Positions 12,240 to 24,940 of a stretch of 64,000 nt of DNA are shown in pieces (within the stretch, counting starts at the first letter, position 1; each line of letters starts with the position of its first letter). The stretch spans positions 151,573-215,572 of the forward strand of contig VXCM01000129.1 in assembly GCA_014773175.1 (NCBI GenBank). Reading direction: 5' to 3'. A program made the translations under genes and the position numbers. Source of the stretch: Lucifuga dentata (taxonomy: Eukaryota; Chordata; Actinopteri; Ophidiiformes; Bythitidae). Under the pieces are notes generated by a model, which saw only the letters and a program-made list of their open reading frames with translations, was not told where the DNA came from and ran no database searches.

Positions 12240-12600
12240 AGACATTCAACACTCAGCTCCATTGTCAGATCCTATCAAGAGAGGGCTCACATAGCGATCC
12301 ATGCCCAGTTTGAGTATTGATTTCTGGGGAGCATGGCTCCATTAAGGGCCTGCCTGAAGGTGTGTAAGGGTCAGCAGGGAAAGTTGTGGGCTGCTGTGAC
12401 CCCAGCTGCAGTTTACAATCGATTAACTCTGACTGGGAAGGGAGAAAGTCCTGGGGAGGTAAGCGCAGGGCCCCACATGTGATTAGGCTACATTAGCCCT
12501 CTGGTCAGAGCTGTTCCAGAGGTTGCAGTAAGTTAATTAGTACTTTCTTATGATATCAGTGATGACAGGGATAAAGCAGCTAGCATTGATTCGACTTTAC
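12240..12600. promoter_or_regulatory. Candidate conserved non-coding element C
   Basis: Unique sequence with CTCCATTAAGGGCC, CAATCGATTAACTC, GTGATTAGGCTACATTAGCC and AAGTTAATTAGTAC. No repeat or coding signal. Together with the two blocks upstream it makes a 1.4-kb run of candidate regulatory DNA. Confidence 0.38.
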
Positions 12601-14640
12601 TCCATTTCAGCCTTAGAGACCGACCACCAAAGCACCTGATACTCTCAGTCTCCTTCTTCCTAATCGTTTTACCACAACATGCACATCACTACCTGGAAAC
12701 TATTAGTAAGCATTAACCCGGTATGACCGCTAATATGCTAACTAATCCTAACAGTTGAACCTGATATCTAACATTTGATAAGGACAAAGCTTATAGAGGA
12801 ATCATGGACTTGTATTTATGGCTGCTGGCAGATTGCAAGAAGACAGGGTTTGACAAAGGGGTGTGTACGACTTTTAAATACCCAAAAGTATACATGGTTC
12901 CTCTGTGCAAATTACATAAGGCTTGAGATACAGGCTTCCACTTTGACATCCTGTCATGTCTTCCTCATGACGTGTGAATATCTGTTGTCCTCTTATTCAG
13001 AAAAAAGCATAAAGAGGCTGCACTAATTTCTCGTCCTCTTAATCAAAGTGGAAAGATGTCAAAAGCTTGTTTTTGTCTCTCTTGCGTACCACATAATGAA
13101 CATCTCTGTATCGCTTCATGTCCCTCCATTAATCCTTTTATGCTTTACTTTGCTTTTTTCTCTATTTTCTTTATTTTTTCCCCCTGCTCTGTTCTTGTCA
13201 TTCTTCTTTACCGGTTTCTTTCTCTCCACCTCTGTCTTGCACGACATCTGTGTCTCCTCTGCCAGTCTCACAGTGCTCCCTTTGTTAAATGAAAGGTTTG
13301 CCAATGGATCACTCATGCTCTTTGTTCTTCCTCCTTTACAGTTCTCTGCTCTCAATATTGTTTGTTTTACCAGCAGCCAAACTACGATACACCTTCTTTT
13401 TCTCTGTTTATGTCTCTCTCTATCTCTGCCTGTCTGTTTTTGCTTGAGGCCTAACCAGGCAAGTGAACAGCGACAGATGAAGCACCTTGTCTGTCAGCGC
13501 TGTTGGAGGGAATTAATCACGATTCAATAAGTGCTCTGATGAGGATTCAGAGATGCTTGTTAGAGATAGAGCCATCAGGTGTGTCTGATCCGTCATGTGC
13601 TGACAGCAGCCTCGGGCGGGACACTGAGCCAGGCATTAAGGCCTGTTTAGGGCCAAGTCCTGCCCTTAGATGCAAGTGGTCATGTGTGCCTATTGATGCA
13701 CACACATAAATAGGGACCAACACGTATACACACATACACACTTCTTTAGCAGTCTGTGATGTCAGTGTACATTGTCAGTGCAGACAAGATCAACACAAAG
13801 ATGCAACACAGGTGAGCTTTTCTGCACATTAGCGGCTGTATGTGGCCGTGTCTTCACTTGCCAAGGAAGTGCCTCAGCTTGTTTATAAAGACAAAGTCAA
13901 AGCAAAGTGTATGTTATGGCTTTGTGACAAATCTCTGACATGACTTGGTAATCAGATAAGAGCTCAACCCCGAGGCCACAGAGAGCCACTGGGACAAAAG
14001 AGCAGGTTAAACAAAATAAATATCTCTAAAATGATACAAATTATAAGTGCTTTGCCGTTGAGAGTGTCTATGTGATGTAGTCTTTGTGTCTGCACCCAGT
14101 TGCACATTCCTCAAGGTAATTTATAACATGACTCCAAGCAGCTTGTTTAATTTCAAAGCCCAAATGAAAGCGTTTGCGGCATATTGGCATACTTTTCTTG
14201 TTAAGCAATGTTTAAGGTTGAGATAGACACAGCGGTAATTGCAGGTTTGACTGAGAGTAGGAGTTGAGTTAGCAGACATCAATACTCCCCTGGCCTGGGA
14301 AGAAAATAAGAATAAAAAGATAATGTTACAGATAAAGCATGACAGAGGTATGACATCCACTTAACTCTTTCATGACTGGGAGATGGAGATGGATCCTGCT
14401 CGAAATGCAAAGTAGATTCAAAGTACGTAGGGAAACATTTGAGTGGAAGATAAACAAGAACATAAAAAAAGTAACTGGGACAGAAATTAAGAATGAGGAC
14501 ACATCAGCCTGTAATAGCGGTAGCATAACAAACACAAGCCAAAATTAGTCTCTCACAATAAACTGACAGGGGTATGAAAACAAGCCTGCGTGCATGATGT
14601 GAGATTATAATGAGGCATTGATTGTTTGTCCTCAATTCCA
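12600..14640. other. Intronic DNA with pyrimidine tract and candidate block 13440-13700
   Basis: 13150-13260 and 13390-13440 are strongly pyrimidine-rich. The 160-residue + frame across them is hydrophobic low-complexity sequence typical of a CT-rich tract and is not annotated. 13440-13700 (GAGGGAATTAATCACGATTC) is unique and may be regulatory. A CACATA-rich stretch is at 13695-13740. No gene seen. Confidence 0.35.
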
Positions 14641-16440
14641 TTCCAGTTCACTCTAAAATTAAAGGCAGATACTTGTAAACAGCCGTACCTATGTCTTAGC
14701 TGTTCTCATTAGCTTTCCTTTTTATTTTCACCACACGTTAATGAGCTAAAAGATCTAGATGAGAGGCTCGGTGTCACTTCCTGCGTGCTAGAGCCTTTCC
14801 TGTTTTCCTGACCACTTTCTGGCCCTCCGTTCCCAGTCTGGGGTTTATCGCCTAGTTTGCAACCATGTGAATGTTGCAGCGGAGGTCCTCTGGGATGTTT
14901 GTTTGTGCTGTCTTTTATTATGCCATTTTTTTAACTGCCATTGTGGTAAGACAGGAATGTGCCATTGCATCTTGTTGGTCGCTGGAGTGAGAAAGCCCAA
15001 TTATCTTGGGCTCCAGTGACTGGTTGTAGTTTTAGGATGGTGTGTGTGCGTGTGTTGTGTGGGTTGGAGGGTGTTCTGGTGAGCAGCTGTCCCAGGGCCC
15101 ATTGGCAGCGATGTCAGGGGATGGTTATGGTTGCAGCAGTGACAGTGAGGAGGCAGAAGATGCAGACAGGCTTAGGAGAGACTCCTCATGTGCTGCCATC
15201 ATGACTCCATTCACCAGCCAGCACCCTCCCACCCTCACCCCACCACCCGTCTCTCCCCACCACTTTTTAGCTGCTGTCTGATGTTGTAAAATTCAGTATG
15301 TGACGCGGTGACCAAAGTCATGTGCTTTTCTCCCAGTTTACACAGTATGTGTGGCCAATTAGAGCTGGGGTTACGAGACTGGTGTATGGATTATAGTCTA
15401 TTATTCCTTCTTTTTTAATGTTGCCATTAACTGCTGTGTCATTAGTTGTTTCACCAACTGTGGTGGTGGCACAGGAAGGCACATGATCTGTCCCACACAT
15501 TTCTCTGTGGGCATGGGGCATGGGATACGTGCCTAAACAACAGTGATAGTATTCTGGGAAATTTTAGCTGCGTAAACCAGAAACCACATTATACTGTTGC
15601 CATCTAATGAAAACAAAACTGCAAGCAAGTCTGTTTGCTTTCAAATTGGTTTTCTTGCATCTCGAAAATAAAAATTGATGAATTATTTTTTTTATAAGCT
15701 GTAGTGTCATGAAATTTACTTAGGACTGTGCAGACCTTCAGTTCCAGAGAGAAATAAAACATCGTGAATTGCAAAAATTTTTAGCATTATGTGCAGTAGC
15801 CCGATGATGCGTGATGCTACTGCGTTGCCATGTGACACAGCATTGACTAGTCTGTCTGTCTCATATCCAGTGTGGCAGTGAACTGAGCGGTTTCTGATGG
15901 AGCCTCTGATGAATAATGAGTCCATACACTGGTAATGTTCTGTGCCGAGTAGCGGCTGCATTGGTTTCTGTCCTGTTAACTCTGCTGGTATAAGATTGAT
16001 TGCGGTGCGCTCCGCAGTCATACAAAGACACTTCATTGTTTGGCAATGAAAATAAAGCTTCCCCTACTGAAATGAAGAGCAATTGCATTGGGGCTGCACA
16101 GACAGGCCATTGCCCAGCCTGGGGACAACCGCAGCTCCGTGTGATCAGCATGAATGAGCGACACTCCATTATATAGACACTCGTCTAATAAGATGTAGTT
16201 GTTTACTGCTTCCTGATATTTGAGGACTGGAGGAGTCTGGTAGTTTTTTTGTTAAGATGAACTTTAATCTCCCTATTTAGGCCTTCCACTGTACTCGCAG
16301 AGCCTCTACCAAGACTCTCCTTCAAATTACACTTGACACTGTGAAGAAACATCTAATAGAAGTGTGTAATGGGCTCTGATGACAAACTACACGGTTGGAA
16401 GACCATGTAATCTCCCCACAATTAATTAAAGCGCATCCTC
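14640..16440. other. Intronic DNA, candidate regulatory blocks 14640-14770 and 15880-16430
   Basis: 14640-14770 includes CTCATTAGCTTTCC and CACGTTAATGAGCT. 15880-16430 includes GATTGATTGC-like cores, TTATATAGACACTCGTCTAA and CAATTAATTAAAGCGC. The middle part (15000-15290) is GT- and CCACC-rich. No exon signal. Confidence 0.35.
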
Positions 16441-16446
16441 TATGTC

Positions 16447-16450
<4 letters not shown>

Positions 16451-16493
<43 letters not shown>
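16451..16493. repeat. (TG)n microsatellite
   Basis: About 21 TG units. Confidence 0.95.
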
Positions 16494-16497
<4 letters not shown>

Positions 16498-17160
16498 ATT
16501 TTTTTTTCCTTATTTGCTTCTTCTCCCACCCAGCCTAACCAGATGCCACAAAATAACTGAAATAACATTGCCTGTCAACGGTTAAAAAATGAAGACCCAT
16601 ACCCTAACAAAGAAGGGTACTTAGAGCTGGAAGAGGGAGACAGATGCAGGGTTATTTGTGCTCCAGTGCTTCTCAGTGTCCCAGTAAGGGTCCTCCACAG
16701 CTCAACATCTGTACCTCCACCCGCCTAATTACCCACAACACCCCTGCCCAACCGCTTCCCAGTCTGTCACCACCTCAAAGCTCGATGGAGAGCAGAAGGA
16801 AAAGGAGAAGGTGAGAAGAATGTTACTTCTCCCTGGTCTTCATCATATGGTATTACCTTACTGTATCATTTGATTTTTACCACCTCAGAAGTGGTTATTT
16901 ACAATGTTTCTCTGTACTCGCACGCTGTTAAGTGAATATTTTTGTACATTTTTCTAATTTTTCTTACAATGCATTTCTATCGCTGTTACAGAAATGTTAT
17001 TTCCTGTTGGCGCTCATTCTCTCTCTCTTGCTGTCTCTGTCTCTCTACATTGCTCTTACACTTTACTTTTTATTTATGTATTTATTTATTTCCCACCGGC
17101 AGTATCGATTCCAAGCCAGAGAACAATTAAGCCCATTTTGGGGATAATTCCCATTTCTTC
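16494..17160. other. Intronic DNA, no gene seen
   Basis: Unique sequence followed by a CT/TTTA-rich stretch at 17018-17095. The three overlapping hydrophobic frames here arise from pyrimidine-rich sequence. Confidence 0.4.
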
Positions 17161-17820
17161 ACTTATTTTTGTAAGTGAATGAGAAATTTGTCATGCTTTA
17201 TGTAAGTTTTGATGGGAGCTATCAGTTTGGAGTTGCTTCAGCCATTGATTTGATTAAAGGCATTATGCATTGTCTAATGAGTTTTACACATGGCTGGGTG
17301 GTGAATAATCACCCAGTGGTTTCTGACCCAGAACTTGTCTTCTCACCCCCTCCTTCACTCATTTTTCTCACTTTCTCACTCTTGGAGGAAAGGACCAGAC
17401 ACTCAGTGGCAAACAGGAGAGGTAACGAAAATCAATTGAGACTGTGATTTGGAGTTTTTCCACTTCTCACCTCAAATTGATTCCTTTGCTTGTTTTGCTT
17501 TAATATTCATTTTACAAAAGTGTTCACAAAATGAGCAGAGAATGGATATGAATATTAGATGTCTAGCCTCTTTGCATGAGAATGGTTTTGAAAACTATAA
17601 ATTTTACCCATCTACAAATTGTCTGGCAATTAAAGCGCATTGTGTATAATAAGCTGTGTCTCTATTGGGTGTTTAGCTTTATCGAGCCTGTCTGGAGATG
17701 GAACTCATACCTGCTGCTCGGTGAATTGCAGCACATAAAAGATGGACTGAATATGTTCTTGGGGAATATTGCCCTCTCCAAAAGACCAATCCGTCTTGCT
17801 TAGGAAGGCAATCTTAGGTG
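17160..17820. promoter_or_regulatory. Candidate conserved non-coding element D
   Basis: Unique AT-rich sequence with many compact cores: TTGATTTGATTAAAGGC, ATTATGCATTGTCTAATGAG, TTTAATATTCATTTTAC, ATGAATATTAGATG and GCAATTAAAGCGCATTG. The ATGCAT/ATTTGCAT-type and ATTA sites suggest POU/homeodomain input. A CT-rich insert (17340-17390) splits it. Assignment inferred from composition. Confidence 0.42.
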
Positions 17821-19540
17821 CGGTAGATAAACTAATATTTGTGTATAACCTCAGTCAGACAATACAAATGATCGGATGATTTTTCATCTCCTTATGCATA
17901 CAGGGAAATATGAAAAATTGAGGTTTAGGAATATTTGCAGGGTCTGCGAGGCGGCTGACTGGGCCGCTGAGTGCCCTGGGCCACGCTCTTCACCAACGAC
18001 TGCTGAGCGAAGAGTGATGAGAATATTATACCCGTCTGTTTCCCGTCACTCCCCATCCTCCCCTCCCACCTCTTTCATTCTCTCCTCTCTACACACTAAT
18101 TCATATGGCCACAAGATGGAGGGAGAGAGATTGAGAGAGGTACAATGAGAGAGCGCAGTATGCAGGGTGCCCCTCTTAGTTTGACATTTTTGACTTTTGC
18201 CATCTGCCTGCCACCCATGATTGACAATCACACTGACATAACTCTTTGAGCCACTCTCAGCCTCCTTTTATTGTCCCTTCCTCCTTCCACATGCCAACTT
18301 CAACCACCAGTGTGCACACACCCTTATTCAGGTAATCTACTGGTGGTATTGGGCCACATTCATCACAATGTGGGGCTGCGGCACAAGGGGGTATAGTCTA
18401 AGATGTGATCACAGCTCTAGGGTTGAAGTTTGTGGAACCCAATCTGTGTTGAGAGTTATTCTGAGACAGCATCAAATGTATTTTTTTCCCATGCAGCATC
18501 TACAGGATACTTGCTATATCTGGGTATATAAGAGCATGAGCTTATATTGAGCATGAGCTCAGCAAGAGTATGGTACAGAATGTATTTGCTACCAGCATCA
18601 GTCAGTACACTGGCAGAGTATATTTGATTCCTTTTAAATATAACACCTCAGTGTCCCTCTCTATCCTTATTCCCTGCTTGGAAAAACTGCTGAATCCCAC
18701 AAAATCCAGCCATCAAGTGCAATTCCTTTCGCCACCACCCTCCGACTTGGAGATGGTGACATTTTCCTTCTATCCCTCCCTCTCCAGGTTTGAGGGATTT
18801 TTTTTTTTTTTCGCTTATTGCGTCACCTCACGCCAAAGCCTCTGTGTTTTCCTTTGAAACCTTTCTGTTTGCTCTCTATATTTCTGCTTTATCTGCCTCT
18901 GCCCTCCACTTTTCAATATGTCTTTTTCTCCCCTTTTTATTTCATTTTCTCTCTCCCTCACTTTCCTCCTGCCCCCCACTGTATCCCTCTCCCCTTTCCT
19001 CTCTCTCACTATTTCAGCTTTGCTGTGGTGAAGAACTTCTCCCCTCCCATGTTCATGATAAATCAGGGGTGTGAGCGGTGGCACTCGGTCGGAGGCATCA
19101 CTCGTGAGGCTGATGAGATAAGCGGCGCTCATCTCTCGGTCCTGTATGGGGATTTATTGAGCTGGGATAAGCAACAAGCTAGCCATCACTCTCAGCCATA
19201 TAGACTCCCCGCCTGCATGTGTTTATTCTTATTGCACTGCCACGACCACTGCCGCTGTCAGGGGCGGAGTAGCCCCTCGAGGCCTGCTCACTGGTAGAGG
19301 AAGCCTAGCCTAGCTCTCTGGATCATTACCTTCTATTAGATCAAGAAAACAAGGCTGCACACTGGGGCTCTGAGTGACACTGATGGTCCAATTTCTCTTT
19401 ATCTCTCTGGACCACATAGGCATATATACACTAAGGTTATTGTATATATTGGCTCCACACGTTTCAGTGTCAGTGCTGCTCTTTTCTTTTAGAATTTTAA
19501 AGCTATATTTTAAGGCACATTGCCCACCTCAGGACTAGGA
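17820..19540. other. Intronic DNA with long pyrimidine tract
   Basis: 17870-18030 and 19080-19330 are unique and GC-balanced. 18780-19020 is a long CT-rich tract with a T-run at 18798-18811. A short direct repeat GAGCATGAGCT occurs twice at 18531-18558. The open frames of 94-159 residues through the pyrimidine tract are low complexity. No gene seen. Confidence 0.35.
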
Positions 19541-19860
19541 AATCCTGATTATTAATATATCTCTTCGACAGAGATGCATCAAGGCATTTTACTATTGGGG
19601 TCAGATGTCAGGGGGCATTCAGGAGCGGGTAAAGTTTGCTGAGTGATATATTGGCCCTGTGTATCTTTTCCACACCTTTATGTTTAAATTAATTGGATCC
19701 ATCGCTCCACAGGGCCACTTTGCTCCCAGTCTTGAATGTTTCTTTTCCAGCTGCCAAATGACAGCATTAATTTTAGCCAGGCACCGGTGTAACACATTAA
19801 CTGTTGCATTGGCTGGTGTCACAGATCTACAAGCCAGGATATGCACAGCCAGCACTCAGC
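19540..19860. promoter_or_regulatory. Candidate conserved non-coding element E
   Basis: Unique sequence with TTTAAATTAATTGGATCC, CAGCATTAATTTTAGCC and ACACATTAACTG, plus GCCAGGCACCGGTG. Very even composition and no repeat, typical of ancient vertebrate enhancers. No alignment could be run. Confidence 0.42.
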
Positions 19861-22180
19861 CATCCCACCACTACCACAAAAACAACACACTCCACTCACC
19901 CAACAAGTTCTCCACAAATTGCTTTTAACCCTCTTCACCCTCACACACGCACACACACAAACTTAGGCCGGTGTGGGGTAGTGGGGGTTAGTTTTTCACC
20001 ACTCAGGTTATATTTAATCATGGCTGGCGGATGAGGAGGCTTTTCTCTTTATGAAAGGTATTAGAGCAGCACTGTGTTTTCACTCAGCTTTACAATCTGC
20101 CCCCATGCTTTTCTTCCCCTGACCTCTGTTACCATGTGCCAGGGAGGAATTTGATAAAGTGACACCAGACCCCCACTATCTCTTCCTCTCTCCCTCGATC
20201 TCCCTTTGCTGTCTCAGATTCTAATAGTGTGTCTGGCAGGTCTGAACTGCCTCTCATCTCATCAGTGGGGTCACACCTTTGGGCTGCCCTCACTTTCTCT
20301 CCCCCAGCACTTGCCTTGTCATTTATTGTGGTGCTGAAATGGCCAGAGAACTGGCAGGTCTGATTCAATCTCTTACAACCTGAGGCTGATGTACTGGACA
20401 GAGCCACCACCTGCAGTAGTGCTTACGGGAATGAAGAGGGGGGCAGGGTTATACAGCAGGAACATCAGGCCCACGTATCATCAAACTTTCTGCTCTTCAA
20501 CCATCCGTTGTACTTTCTCACAGAACCTTGACCTTCGGGGAGAATTTTCTTTTGCCATACATTGTTAAAACACACTTTCACTAGCCAAGGAATCGCACTC
20601 TGACAGAATACTCTATCGTTCAACTTTCCCTCTGCATCCTTATTTGACTTACCCCAAACCTAGTTGATCTGTGCTCCTTCTACTTATGGGCTACATTCTC
20701 TTTGATCTAACTAAAGTTACAGAGGAAAGTGAGAAGCACTGGAGAAGCTCCAGCAGGAGGGTTTACATGCCCTTTCAACACTTTGAGAAGCTGGGGATTG
20801 CTCTCCATTCTGCTTCATGTTGCATCCCGAGACTCTCCCCACTTCACTAGTATGCATCAGCAGATATTTGGTCATTAGACAGATTGACAGTGATTGTCTG
20901 GCCTGCAGAGCTGAGGCAGCCTCCGCTCGGCTCAGATGCCTGCTTTGAAATGCACACATATAGATTTTGTGTGGGTGAACAGAATTAACAGAAAACGTTA
21001 CAAGCGAAGGAAATCGATAATGGTGTGAAAGATGCAGCGGACAGTGTGGAAATCACATTTTGGACAGGTTGCCACTCTGTAATTGATTGGTTTTAGCTGT
21101 AAGCTGGAGGTGGTATTTTCATTTTTTCAACTTAAAGGCTAGCAGGTCAGTGCCTCTGTGCTGCTAATAGATGTATCACGAAGGAAAGTGTAAGGTGAAA
21201 GTTGCAGGTGATGTTGTCAAGCAAAGAGTAAGGTGCTTTTTGGAATGTGATGTTCTGCCTCACCGAACAGGGCTGTTTCCTTTCCTATTGCTCCATCTTT
21301 ATGGTGCCCTTAGCTTCTGAAAGCAGGAAAGTGAATTTAGATGCTGTGAAAGTTTGGAACATTTAACAAAAATCCTCCATAGTCTCTGTCTGAGTACATA
21401 CATCATTACACACAACTGTGCAGGAGTTGTTCCTTGACAGGGAGATTGAAGCAGGAATGATTCTGTAATCTGCAGTCTTAATTCAGGCTCTTGTCTTTTA
21501 TGTTTCCGTGTGCACGTGTATGCACATTTACATTCAGAGAAGACAAGGATGTGGAGGAGTTCGGGGGTTATCCTCTATTATTCATCAGTGGTAATGAGTG
21601 AGAGGAGCTGGCAGCATCTGTGGACGTATCGATCCTGTCCTCTGGTTTCGTGCCTCGCCTTCAGTGGGGGTCCACAGGGACGGCGGAGGAGAGAAGGAGG
21701 TGGGCTTAGACCAGACACAGCACTTCCACTCTAGAGTTGAATGAACATGCCCGGCCATGGGTTTCTTTGCCCTTGTTGGCTTGCCACTTATACAGATAAT
21801 ACTTTTGTGGCTCATTGTTTTGGATGGGAGTGCCATGTACTGTCATTGTTTAGAGACTGACATGATATCTATCATGACACATGATCTGTTGTCTATTGTC
21901 CAGTTCAGGTGTTTTCATGTTTTGCTACTAGTTGGCTTGATGGAATTATAACTTATTTCTTTCACATTCATGTATGTGTATATGAGTATGCTTCCTATGA
22001 AGGTGTGTGGGTTTTGGAAGACAAATGACATGTTCCATTTTATAAGAATATATAATGGGCATTGGGCAATAGCCACTCAGCTGACCTGCTGATCATACAA
22101 TATATCCGAACTGTGCAAAAGCCCGTCTTCTGTTTCTAGGCACTCCCCACCCCACCCATTGTGCCTTAGCGCACAAACGC
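19860..22180. other. Intronic DNA, candidate block 20980-21200
   Basis: CACA-rich at 19940-19960. 20980-21200 (GAAATCGATAATGG, GTAATTGATTGGTTTTAGC) looks like a small regulatory element. 20150-20420 and 21540-21740 are unique without family signal. No gene seen. Confidence 0.33.
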
Positions 22181-22640
22181 TAGCAGGCTAAATTAGGCCT
22201 GCCCCTTTTTAATACCGCAGAGAGGGGAGAAGCAGCCATTATGAATTATCCTTAATTACAGCCATTTCCTAAACTAATAAAGCTGCTAAATCTTTACTGC
22301 AAAGGTTAGTTTACCCAGTGTGCATTAAAAACACTGCATGTGTGTGGCTGTGCATCTGTCTGTGCGTGCACGTGTATGCATGTGAGCCCATGCATTCAGG
22401 CGTACACGCTAGAGATTGTTGTGTGTGTGTGTGTGTGTGCGTGCGTTGNTGGGCTCCCTATCACCAGCCACAGATGCCTATAGACACGTAAATGAGTCTC
22501 CAGCGAGCGGTGGGCCGCCTCAGCCAGCCAGCTCGGGCCTAATGGGCTGGAAAGCCAGCGTATGTGACGGCAGGAGATGAGGGCCTTATTTACACTGGCA
22601 GACATTAGTGGATGGACGCTGATTCACTGATTAACACNCC
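22180..22640. promoter_or_regulatory. Candidate conserved non-coding element F, split by GT-rich insert
   Basis: 22180-22330 contains GGCTAAATTAGGCC, TTATGAATTATCCTTAATTACAGCC-type cores (two TTA-ATT sites) and CTAATAAAGCTGC. 22460-22620 contains GGGCCTAATGGGC. A CA/GT-type segment with (GT)n at 22420-22440 and an N at 22449 separates the halves; a second N is at 22638. Confidence 0.38.
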
Positions 22641-23140
22641 CCCCCATCTCCACACTTCCCACAGTTCTCTTCATCCCTTCCCCCTCTCCCTTCAGACCTC
22701 TACACCCATAGCTACACACATAAATCAGAATAAGCGTACATATGCGTATGCATACAAAAATACATATAAACAAATCCTCTTCCTCTGTCCTCTAATTTTG
22801 CATCATCCTCCAAACTTCCCACACCAATGCACGTACCCATACAAATAGACATACATGATAAAGAACACACAAACATGCACGTACACACGCTCATCTCGGT
22901 GTTGGAAATGCGCTGTGGCAGGCTGCTGAGAAAGGGGAAGCCATCTGTGAATGATAGCTCCTGTGGAAAGATAATGTTTCTCATGCAGCGCCAAGTGAGG
23001 CACTGATGGAAGAAGATGACTTTCTGAATGGTTAAGTGGGTAAACGTTAGATCACGGCTGCAGCTTTCCCACTTCACTTGCCCACCATCAATCCCTCCCT
23101 CTCTCCCTTGTTCTGCCTCTTTCACTCTTTCCATCTACTA
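22640..23140. other. Intronic DNA, ACACA/ATACA-rich
   Basis: Cryptically simple ACA/ATACAT-rich sequence at 22700-22890, then unique sequence. No gene seen. Confidence 0.4.
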
Positions 23141-23430
23141 GATTGTTTATTGAAAAGGCATGAGGAGGCCACCGATAAGAGAGGCAAGGCTAATGCTGTG
23201 ATTTGTGTCAGTCACGCCGTACAATTTGTTACAATCGCGACACTTATCACAATATAATATGTTTATTCTGGTCAATTAGGTGGCACAGGAGCCTCCTGCA
23301 TTTGAAGTGTCACATGCAAGATGAAACAGGGTGGGGGCGATCAAAGGAAATGGAACTAATCTAATTGTAAAGCATCTCACACTGCTGCCACCTCCATAAC
23401 CATGGCCTCCGCCAGTCAGCCTGTGAGCTG
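23140..23430. promoter_or_regulatory. Candidate conserved non-coding element G
   Basis: Unique AT-rich stretch with GATTGTTTATTGAAAAGG (forkhead-like), ACCGATAAGAG (GATA-like), TTACAATCGCGACAC and GTCAATTAGGTG. No repeat signature. Regulatory role is inference. Confidence 0.38.
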
Positions 23431-24730
23431 ATGCATTGTGGGAGAAAAAAAATGGACATCTGTACAGGTCTACAGCCACAGAGATTGCCAAGTGCTGCTT
23501 TTGTTTAACTGGCACATGCTTAAACAAAAAAGGCATGCTCAGGCACATAGTTCAATGCACAACTATTTTATTTTACTTTGCTATTACTATTGTATGTGGA
23601 ACAAAGCATGCACACACATTTGTGTACAACACATACACTAACACCTCACTAATGCTTAACATATACATATATCACATGCACATGAACCCATTCATAAAGC
23701 CACACTTGCAAACATTTGGTCTTGCATTCACAAACCTATTTAGGCCTAATTGCAAACATACATACTGTATATACACAAACATATAAACAGTTATAAGATA
23801 CTGTATATTCAAGCACTTGAACACACACCTTTGGTTTTTTTCAATGGAAAAACACATGCAGAAGCAAACACATATCTCAGTCTGCACATCTGCATGCACC
23901 CTTAGATACAAACACTTGGACACATTGTGGCCCAGCCTAGCATAGATCCCAAAAGAGTCATGGTACACATAAAAGCAGGCTAGGCGGTGTCGACAGGCTA
24001 TGTAGCAGACCAGTGCTTCCATCGATCTGAGAGGGTTCATTAGGTAAGTGCTGACATCACAGATTGATGTCTCTTTAAACCAGTGCCTGCTGAGGAGCTG
24101 ACAAGGAAAATCAGCACTATTGACTTCCCCAGTGGTTTGTGTGTTTGTGTGTGTGTCTATGTCTGTGTCTGTGTGCGCACATGCCTTTGCATGTATATTT
24201 ATACACTCACATATTTGAGTCCATCCTTGTCACTGTGCACATAGGTGCCAAAAAATAAGCGTGTAACAGCATTTGGGCGCATGTGTTGTATGTACATGTG
24301 AATGTGCGCAAGCGTGTTTCCTTTCCCTTGACACCATACTAAATACCTTTGTCTTTGACGGGCTCCTTGGGTGTAGGTGTTCACTAATGCTGCTAGTTAT
24401 ACACTCAGCCATGCGGCTAAGGAGCTTGTCAGCCTGTTTCTGCCTTTATGCCACCAACCATCCATCAATCGCTACAGAGGAGAGAAGAGATGGGGTGGAA
24501 AATAGAGATGGAAAGAACATAAGATGGGAGTCAGAGAGGGACCGGATATGATCCCTCTCTGCCTATATTTTCATAAGCATGTTTGCATTTGGTAATTATA
24601 TTTTGCAAGTTTCTGACTAATTTGCAGTCAAGAGAGAAGCTTGATATGGGACTGTCCTCAAAGCACTGTGAAATTTAGTATATTTACATCTAGGAAAAGA
24701 AAGTTAAAAACAAAAGACTGAAAGTTGTCT
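23430..24730. other. Intronic DNA rich in short ACA/TGT motifs
   Basis: 23590-23900 is dominated by CACACAT/ACATAT motifs and 24130-24310 by GTGTGT. Frames here are chance. No gene seen. Confidence 0.4.
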
Positions 24731-24940
24731 CTTTATATGGCCCCAGTCCCCCCACTCTGTAGTTGTCGATTGATTTGAGATGTCGTTTGTATCTGATGTG
24801 TTTCTCTAATTAAGATCAAGGGAGAATCATTGGCATTGAGCGGCTCCACACGGCCATTGACTGGAATGAGGAGGGAGTTGGTGTTTGTAAGGCTTGTGTG
24901 GACAGCAGTGACAGGAATCAAACTGGTGGGTTAGCCCATC
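24730..24940. promoter_or_regulatory. Candidate conserved non-coding element H (small)
   Basis: Contains GTCGATTGATTTGAG, TCTAATTAAGATCAAGGG (TCF/LEF-like ATCAAGG) and unique flanks. Confidence 0.3.

Noticed and set aside
13048..13530. 160-residue + frame with apparent hydrophobic segments
   Set aside because: Pyrimidine-rich DNA always reads as Leu/Phe/Ser; no signal of selection or splice sites.
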